The translations under genes were made by a program, and so were the position numbers. This document shows, one piece after another, positions 56,101-64,000 of a stretch of 64,000 bases of DNA. Within the stretch, counting starts at the first letter, position 1. The number at the start of each line of letters is the position of its first letter. Under the pieces are notes generated by a model. That model did not search any database, had not been told where the DNA came from, and worked only from the letters and a program-made list of their open reading frames with translations. Source of the stretch: Protonemura montana. Its lineage: Eukaryota > Arthropoda > Insecta > Plecoptera > Nemouridae. The stretch spans positions 13,850,651-13,914,650 of the forward strand of contig OX387603.1 of NCBI GenBank assembly GCA_947568835.1. Reading direction: 5' to 3'.

Positions 56101-59100
56101 GAAAAGTTCTTTTCCGGTAAGTTGCATTTCCCCTCTATTTTCTTCTACACCACAATCAATATGAAAAGTTGGTAGAGTACAATACGACGAGCTACAACTT
56201 ATATATCATTTTGACATACCAAGATACAATTTGGATTGAAATAAGTAATTCTCCTACCATATCTCCAAAGTCATTGGCTTCCAGCTCGCTCAGTGCTTCG
56301 TCTATTTGCACTTGCGTCTCCCGAGGAAGGCAAAGCTTCCGGGCAGCCGGCATGATGTCTTCAAACTGCGGAGGAGCCTGGGTTTGCGACTTGGAGATAA
56401 TGTCCTCCAAACGTACGGACTGTTGGGCACTTGGCCAGAGACCGCTGCTCAAGAGACGAGTGAAAAACAGCGAAAAGAAGTGGTCCAGACTTCCGTGGCT
56501 GCCTTGGTCGGAGAAACCCCTTAAAAGCAGGAAATTTGTATGATTGAGATTGGTAAGCACTAGAAATTGTTGATTTTTAACTGTGAGTAGGAATTGCTCG
56601 TGTGTGCTTTCATGATTGTGAATTTCCTTCTGATTCTATCATCTGTCACAAAATTCTATAACTTCCGTCTTCTAGGCGTCTTAATTATTTGTGAAAAAAT
56701 GTTACAAAGAAGCTAGGACTTGAATTAGGTGTTTAAGTAGTGAGAATCCATTTAATTACTAACTTCAGACATACATAAGTAAATGTTAAATTTTAATAAA
56801 TTAGCTTTACTTATTCTTAAGAAAATCAGCAAAATTAAATAGAAGCTAGTGCAGGATATTGCCTGGTTAGGGAGACAATCGGTGGATTAGCTGAAGTGAA
56901 AAGTTAGTAACTTACTGATGAGCAAATGGTTTTGCGCACAACTAGTGCAGTGTCGAAGATGTGCAGTTCCGAACAAGTGGATGCCACAACCGAGTAAAAC
57001 ATGTTGAAGCCAAGCTAGCAGTTTTCATGAAAGTGAAACCAAAACCAGAAATGAAGTCATAACCGTAACCAAGAACAAAGTATGGCATGAGACCTTGCGT
57101 TCCGTTTCATTTTGATGCTAACTCACCGCCCCAACGTTTGATAGTTGAACTGCAAATTTCTGACGAGATCAGCTGACACCAGCAACGCTTCTTGAAGCGA
57201 ACATCGAGTGTCAGGAAGAGCAAGCAGCATCAGCTCAGAGTTAGGCTGCGTTGTGTAAATAACATGAGTAAGCTCTCCGCGAAGAAGAACGGTTGAACTT
57301 ATTGGGTGAGAGTTTGCAAACTCTGGCAAGAGATGATGCAATGTAATGAATGACCCTCTAGCAAGGCCCAAAGCGTTGGATGATACAGGCGGTGGATAAC
57401 AATAGAGAACGCCTTGGTCTTCTGGTCCGGTCTCTGACAAGCCTTCTTGGGTCAGGTAGAGGACACCGACTGGCAAGCCTCGGAGAAGTGTGGTGAGTTC
57501 GTCTTTGAAGGCTGAGCCGATCAGGTGCTGAACGAGATTCGACTGGCGGACGGGTGGTGGGTGATTGATTGGTGGAGTCGGTGACCTCACTTCTCTTCCA
57601 GCGACTCTCTGAACTTTGATTGTGACCTGAAAGAAGATGTTCCGAAGAGAATTGATACATTAGAGGCATTTAAATAGAAAAATGTATTCACTAAATTGTG
57701 ATTAATTTCCAAGTAAATTGTACTTTTATGGTAGAATTCAGACACTTTAAGACTAGTAAAAAAGAAGAACAAACTTGAAATTATAAAGAATAAAATAAAA
57801 AAAGGAAACTGACCTGTCAATATCATTCATAGACAATTAAATAATCAAAAAGGGAATCTATTACCTGTTAATAAAAATCCATCCACTCTAGAAAGTTGAT
57901 ATATAAAGATTAATTGCAAATTTCAAAAACAGGAAATTATTTGGAATGTAAATGAAAAGTAAAAGTGTCTTAATACAAAAGTTTTCAATATCAATTTAAA
58001 CAACCTTTCCCGGAGCCTTGATGCCAGCTAGCACCGAATCGAGCGTGAGCACATTAACGTCATGTCCGTCAACACTTCTAAGCCAGTCCCCGATCTTGAT
58101 GCTTCGATGTTTCATCGCCTCGCCGTTTGGAATGAAGCCGGCGACCATTATTCGGGACTCGTCCGCAAACGTTGTTGTCACAACGCCCAGCAATGTTTCG
58201 CATGGGGTTGCCCGACGGCCAAGGTTGTGTGCCGCAGACGGATCCACCGACAACTGAACTTCTCGCACCTCTCCTTCCTGCCAATCCTATAAGTAGATAT
58301 GTAATGTAAATAATTGAAAAACCGGCTATTATAAGCGATGCTTAAATTATCAATACAATACAATTACAAAATCTAGGTGGTTATCATGGGGCCAATTCCG
58401 TAGGTACATGGCAAGCCAAAGTATTCTCAGAGAGCATTTTAAAACAGTTACAGAAGAGGATATAAAATTAGAGAACAGTAGGTGGATAATATCTGGCATT
58501 TAAAGATAGCATTTACTTTTCAATTCTCATTTACTTTTCATTCACCTACCTGGAACGTGACTTTATTTCCAACAGGACTACGAACGTTTGCCCCTTCAGT
58601 TTGTGATGAAGACGCATGGGTATCCAGCCCTGAAGTAACAACTTTTCCCCGAAGTCGTTTGCTATTCCTTCGTCGTATCATACGTACCAACTTAGCTGTT
58701 AAAAAAAATCACAGGCAGCTAGGAAATTGTGTACCTTAACATGTCTTACTCCCTGATGAATTATATACAAAAAACGTCTGTACCTTTGGCACTGTTCTTC
58801 TTCCTCGGCACTTTTAGGCCCACACCAGCTTGGGCTGCTGCGGCAGGTGTATCTGGACCTGCATTTGACTCAACGGCCAACTCAACCTCTGGCTGGGGGT
58901 TCGATTCAATGAAAAATAGCTCTCCGTTTTCGCTCACTTCTGCCTCCCATTCAAACTCCTCAGAATATGATCCAGAGCTGTAAGAAGAACTACTACTGGA
59001 GCCAGAACCAGACCCAGAGCCATCCCACCAATCATCAGATCGGCTTCCACTATGAGAATCATCCGAACTCGAACCACCATCACCACGATTATCACTGTGA

Positions 59101-59150
59101 GGAGAGTGTTCTTGAGTTAGCAGAGCTTGTCGCTCCGATTTATCTGCCAT
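53125..59150 (-). CDS. INTU: Inturned (planar cell polarity / ciliogenesis effector)
   Basis: Thirteen exons: 59150-58784, 58695-58550, 58286-58005, 57626-57127, 56519-56258, 55946-55656, 55387-55338, 55087-54876, 54279-53999, 53917-53841, 53755-53575, 53491-53349, 53236-53125. All phases agree, giving 967 residues (human 942). Inturned forms the CPLANE complex with Fuzzy and WDPCP for planar polarity and cilium assembly. Seen here: a Ser/Gly-rich acidic N-terminus (~35-80), a PDZ domain (about 185-270; [20 protein letters not shown]), longin-type regions ([52 protein letters not shown]), a Ser-rich linker ([20 protein letters not shown]), and a C-terminal roadblock/longin-like part ([42 protein letters not shown]). 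Introns beside exons 5 and 10 use weaker sites (TTTTAAG acceptor; GTTCGA donor). Confidence 0.92.
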
Positions 59151-59861
59151 TGATGATGGAAACAGCCGGTTTTTCCCTCCACGTTAGCAATTAACAAAAC
59201 AGCGAAAGAATACTGCAGGTGCGAACTCTGCAGTGACAGTTCAAACAGCTCTAACTGCCCACCTGTTGATGACATTCGCGTGAACTGTATACTGCGCACA
59301 TGGCGCCGCGCAACAACCGCGTTGAACGATCTAGTCGCACGTGAAGAAGGACTGGTGAATGAAACAACGAATGCAATGAAATTACACGAGTATTACTCTG
59401 TTAGTGCACTTGTTGTTCATAATTTAATCATTGAACACTAGCAAATTATGCTCATGGGAAACCTCAATTACAGTGTTGGTACCGTTATGTAAATATTGTA
59501 ATATTATCTATGTTTTGTTATGGTATTCAAAATGATGTAAATACAGTCATTTTATTTTTTAATTTCCTTTATTTAAGCAGTCAAAAAAGATAAGTACAAT
59601 TCTAAGATTTATAAACAAGTGTAGAAGCTTAGAGAAAAGAATGGGTAGAAAGTGTTTGCTTTAAGAAATCGCAAACTACGGGGCTTGTTGCAATGAGAAA
59701 CATTTCCACGCTGTCGTGAGCAGACAAAATTGAAGGCAAAATTAAAAACCCCAAACATAATTGTTCACAAACCGAAGACCGGGACTCTCGTACCTTGCAG
59801 TATCTCCATTACCACGCGACAAGCATATAAAACGAGCATCCCCTCTCTATCATTCTTATAA
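59151..59861. promoter_or_regulatory. INTU upstream region
   Basis: About 200 bp upstream of the INTU start are relatively CpG-rich (ATGGCGCCGCGCAAC around 59298) and probably contain its promoter. The rest is AT-rich with no feature. Confidence 0.4.
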
Positions 59862-60118
59862 AAAAAACGGTCATTATTTGAATCGCATGTTACCGCATTG
59901 GCGCTGCCCGCGCTACTGCGGTACCCTCGGCTTCTCGCCTATCGCGTCCCTGTCTACCAAAACTGCACCCCAATGCGCAGGATTGTCCGCGGTCGTCCGC
60001 AGCGTCTTGCTGGATCTATATCGCCCCCGACGGCGTCGTGCAAAGCACAGCCGGCGACCAACAAACCCTTCAGTGAGCGTCACGACGCCGATGGATCTGC
60101 ACACGAGGACGCTGTCGA
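59862..60118 (+). other. Possible first exon of an unidentified gene
   Basis: A GC-rich open frame, unlike its AT-rich surroundings, ends at a good donor (GTCGAG|GTGAGT, junction 60118/60119). Its last residues are KPFSERHDADGSAHEDAVE. A second frame is open through the same bases. No domain is recognised and no matching downstream exon was found, so a CpG-rich promoter patch is equally possible. Confidence 0.25.
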
Positions 60119-63100
60119 GGTGAGTGGCATCAGCGAGCGCACGTCGCTATTCATCTGTCAATGTCATCTGACGCGAGAGAATGAGTCGGTGATGGAGGAT
60201 TGGCGGGGTTTCATTTTATGCGTGAGGGTGATGATGATTTTTGTGGGTTTTTTTTTTAGAATATGAGGGGATGATGAGTTTTTGTTTTGGTGATATGATT
60301 TTTTAATATGTTTTTGGGAATTTTTATGGAGAGTTTTAATTTTAGATTGAGGGATTTTAGGCGGAGGGTGGTCGTTGAACTGAAGTGATATCTCAAGTGT
60401 TTTTGGCTGACGATAGTTTACTATGAACTGGCTTAAGGTAAACATAGTAAACTTTTCACGAGGTCCCCAGGAAGAAAGTTTTGGAACACTGACTTTTGAG
60501 GTTTACCTTCTAAATCCACTCTAAAGCACGGCTTTACGTAGTTACCTTCATTTCCCGGCTTTCAGAAGATTGAGATGCTATTTTGTAAAATGTACATTTT
60601 TAGTTATAGCACATAAAAGGACATTTGAGATAAATTTCCAGTCATGAAAAAAACTACTTTACAAACCATCTGCTCTACTTCTAAAATCTTTCTTTACTAA
60701 ATTTTTTTTCTGAATAATCTCTACTCTCAGGCGTCTAAAAAGAACAATTCTGAGATACACTGCTTTAAAAAAAACAAGAGACACAAAATTGTTATGTTAA
60801 TTGTTTTATTTTTGGCTGCATTTGCAAGTTTCAGGACAAATTTGCATTTTATTTCAATGCGGTTGTCAAGAATTTACCGACCACCTTGGTTGGCTGTCGC
60901 TTCAAAGGAATAATTACATTACCAATGCAATTCGAACAAACGTAGTACGTAGAGATCCTCCGAGCTTCGCGGAGCAAGATGCTCGCGTTGTTGTCTCTAT
61001 TTTCACCCATCGGTGAGCAACAAAACCCAACATATGCAGAGCACGGTCATCAATAGTTAATGCCTCTATTTGCAGACCACAGACTAGAAGAAAAAGCTTT
61101 CCTCAAACTTTACGGAACCTATCACAGCAACTTGCGGTTCATGAATTAATACTATTTCTAGCCTTTCTTTTCCTTCACTGAGTTATGAGTCACAACTCGC
61201 GTTGGATGTAATATCTGTATTATATCTTTTATTAATATTAATATTATTTTGTATTATTATATATTATATTTTTGTATTTTATTTATATTTGTATTTGTAT
61301 CATTATAGATATGTTTATTTCCCATTTTCAAATCACAGCTCTATATTAGTATTATTGCACCAACAGGAAATTGATTTTCTCAGCTGGCCTTCACGCAATC
61401 CAACTACATTTTTATTTTAACTTGTAACGCTAAACGATCCCGTGATATCGACCTGCAAATGAATAAACTACCAAAGAATACAGTAAATAAACATAGGCGA
61501 TTTGCATGAAAGATACAACATACAATGAGGCAAGGTTTATTTATTATACTTATTAGGTCTAAAAACACCGCACAAAGCCCGAAAATCATTTTTCATCAGA
61601 CTTGAGCAGAGCAAGATTGCTTTGTGTACATAAAATAGTGTCCATCAAATAGCCTCCATTGTGTGGTAGACCATGGTGTTCTATAACCGAATCATTATCA
61701 CACTTCTGGAGGCAGCTTACAGAAGGGAATTTCAGCTAGATAAAGCTGTTAGACGAGAACCCCCCAAGGCAACACTGTCTTCGGAATTCTGTTACAATTT
61801 TAAAATAAAAGCACTCGCAAAAGACGGATAGATAGCTTGAATAAATTACAATAAAGGGGATGAAAAATGTACGCTGTCAATGGATCTCATTTGAAAATCA
61901 AATTCCATGGCATCGATGTTGAATTTCTGAACGTGGTGTGGAAAGGTATGAAAATATAATCAGTGATGACTGTGAGTTATGTCATGTAAAACGGCAAAGA
62001 GCATTGCAGTTTGGTATATCGATTGTAATCTCGTTATTTTATACTTTTCTCAGAATCGAGAAAGATGATTGGTGACACAAAAGCAGCATTGTTCATACGT
62101 CTTTCCACAAACTAACGATTCCGTTCCATTGAATTGCAATTTATTTGCAAATCCAAGCGAAATTCATTTTCTCGTGTTGTAACATTTCAAGTTTTGAGAT
62201 TTGTGACGTGATGCTAGTTGCATACTCGTCTTTTTTCAATATCCACGCTTTGAGGAAACCTTTCTCGCTGAGTTTCCGTGACTAGTGTCGAGACGCGTGA
62301 TTTCCAGAAAGTTTTCCCGAGTTTTCCGACAGAATCCCGTGCTGGATTGTCCGTGAACAAATTGTGCTGTTCTCGCTGACAACAGAATTCCGATGAAGCG
62401 TGTCGACAAACCTTCGGGGTTTGTAACTTCTCACACCCCTACCTTGCTTTCGCAACAACGGAATACTTGAGATAGTTGGGATTTCTCTTCATCCCTTGCT
62501 GGAAGCGTAGTTGGAGGGCAGGTGATACGAAAGGGACGTCCTTAACAAAGAAGTTTTTTTCCAGAATAAAATAATTTACACAGAAACTTTGCCCGATACT
62601 GTAGACGCAAACTGTAGGCAGTGTAGACTCGGATGGGGAAATGTGTATTGTACAAAATAACAAAACGTTCGTCAGAAATATTGCAAAGAAAGATTTAAGT
62701 AATTGGAAAAGTCGTTTCCGTAAGGTTTTCGTACTAATAAATGTCTTCTTTAAAATATTGAAAACACATTTTTCCCCTAAAGGCAACGGAATTGCCAGTA
62801 AATTGCTACATTATCAGAGGATTCAAAAAAATCCGATAATTTCCATGTGCATTTATCAACTATAATTACTTTAAAATTAAGCCTCTCCCTCCCTTCTCAG
62901 ATATTTCGAAAATCTCTGCAAGTCACAATTTACAGCATAAGAAATCTCCAGCTTACTAGAATCTAGTGTACAATCTCAATGTAGAAAGGTTACACTAGGT
63001 ATATCCAAGAGCATGTTTAAACTCCAAGCCACAGTGCCCAGGTGGAACAGAAGCTTCGAAAAAACGCTATAATATTGAAATACTGCCATCGAAACGTTAT

Positions 63101-64000
63101 TTTATTGGACATAAGCGAGATTGTGCACAGAGACACACATAATATTCTTTTTGACATTTTCCCGCAGGTGCTAAGAACCTGGCGAGGCTGACGCTCGTGA
63201 AAGATTACGACATTTTTGTGTTTAACGACGGATTTTACGATGCATTACTGAATTACTATGTGATAAAGCGGGGCAATTTACTCGAGCATCACCCGGTTTA
63301 TTGATTTGACAGTGATGTTCAACGACGCACTCGCCAACGGACCATATTTCACCAGTCTAACGCCATTTGTGAACAATAGGGTGATGATACCGTGCATTTT
63401 ACGAGCATATTGACCATTAATCTGACAATCAAATATTTATTTGACAGTATTGTTTGACAATGTACTCTGCAACGAAACCCTGTGTCAGTACAGCTTTGAG
63501 TGATGATCGGGTGATGATGCGGTGCATTTTGTGCTTGTTTACAGCAGCTGATAGCGGCATGGACAAAAAGGGGCAGGCGCGCTCTCTGGTGCATTACTCC
63601 CGCATTACACCGTCAGTGGCAGATGAACCGCTTTATGCGTATACTGACTGCGGATGTGGGTACGCAGACGGTGCACCAATACCATTAGGCAAGTATCAGC
63701 ATGGACTAACATCAACCTATTCAATTCAGAAAGTATCAGCCATAATTATTAAAGGCCCGTTCCTTTAATCAAGTATTAGCTATGATAAAAATGCTCAGAA
63801 TCAATTTTATTTAAAAGTATCAGCTGATTAACAATTGTAATTCTTATTACTATCCTGGGCCATAGCGTTTCTGATACGATTATCTTCGATTTTAGGTTAA
63901 TGTTTTGGGTATGCAGTTGTCGATTAAATATGGTAATTTTTGGGATTTTGATCGCTTTTAAAATGAGAGACTATATGTAGAAAAAATATCGTTGTCACCC
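60119..64000. other. Right-end interval, no assigned gene
   Basis: Mostly AT-rich. There are two weak exon candidates on the plus strand. One is 60829-61012 (open frame ending DPPSFAEQDARVVVSIFTHR before GTGAGC). The other is about 63548-63690 (a frame including MDKKGQARSLVHYSRI and YTDCGCGYADGAPIPL before GCAAGT). Neither matches a family I know. At 63169-63304 there is a short frame after an acceptor-like CCCGCAG. Confidence 0.35.

Noticed and set aside
56944..57003. Possible extra INTU exon (minus strand frame [20 protein letters not shown])
   Set aside because: It looks coding, but an acceptor at the available AG does not match the phase left by exon 57626-57127. That exon joins exactly to 56519 instead.

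Overview
The window is animal nuclear DNA, most probably from an arthropod with insect-like gene content. The evidence is AT-rich spliceosomal introns, an ovarian-tumor (otu) gene whose OTU-linker-Tudor layout resembles insect Otu, a multi-repeat beta-thymosin gene of the ciboulot type, and a dystrophin 3' end very close to insect dystrophin. The species cannot be told from the sequence. All gene models below were built by hand from ORFs, splice sites and reading-frame continuity, without any alignment program.

Layout. 0.5-6.3 kb: the last nine coding exons and 3' UTR of dystrophin (+). 6.3-19.5 kb: a gene-free block of repeats. It holds 5S-rRNA-derived SINEs, three copies of a ~0.65-kb repeat carrying CRE and E-box motifs, a defective hAT-like element, an 11-bp satellite, a 200-N assembly gap, several tRNA-like Pol III units, and an array of six near-perfect GC-rich hairpins. 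19.5-23.7 kb: a membrane-anchored SDR-family gene (+) that has lost the catalytic Tyr/Lys. 24.1-27.6 kb: RFC3 (-), head-to-head with an intronless TBC1D7 (+, 27.7-28.7 kb). 30.7-35.3 kb: otu (-). 36.6-38.5 kb: a five-repeat beta-thymosin gene (-). 38.5-49.5 kb: about 11 kb with no gene I can support. 49.5-52.3 kb: mitochondrial cysteinyl-tRNA synthetase CARS2 (-), head-to-head with the cytochrome-c-oxidase assembly factor COA5 (+, 52.5-53.0 kb). 53.1-59.2 kb: inturned (INTU, -), convergent with COA5. 59.2-64 kb: nothing assigned with confidence, only weak exon candidates.

The genes are mostly conserved housekeeping genes and do not form one pathway. Two tight divergent pairs (RFC3/TBC1D7 and CARS2/COA5, each with under 180 bp between start codons) probably share bidirectional promoters. 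The second pair joins two mitochondrial functions, translation and complex IV assembly, and has an 18-bp perfect palindrome at its midpoint. The most unusual structure is the hairpin array at 16.50-16.77 kb, where every stem is built on a GCGC-NNN-GCGC core. It lies between a tRNA-like unit and a long foldback element.
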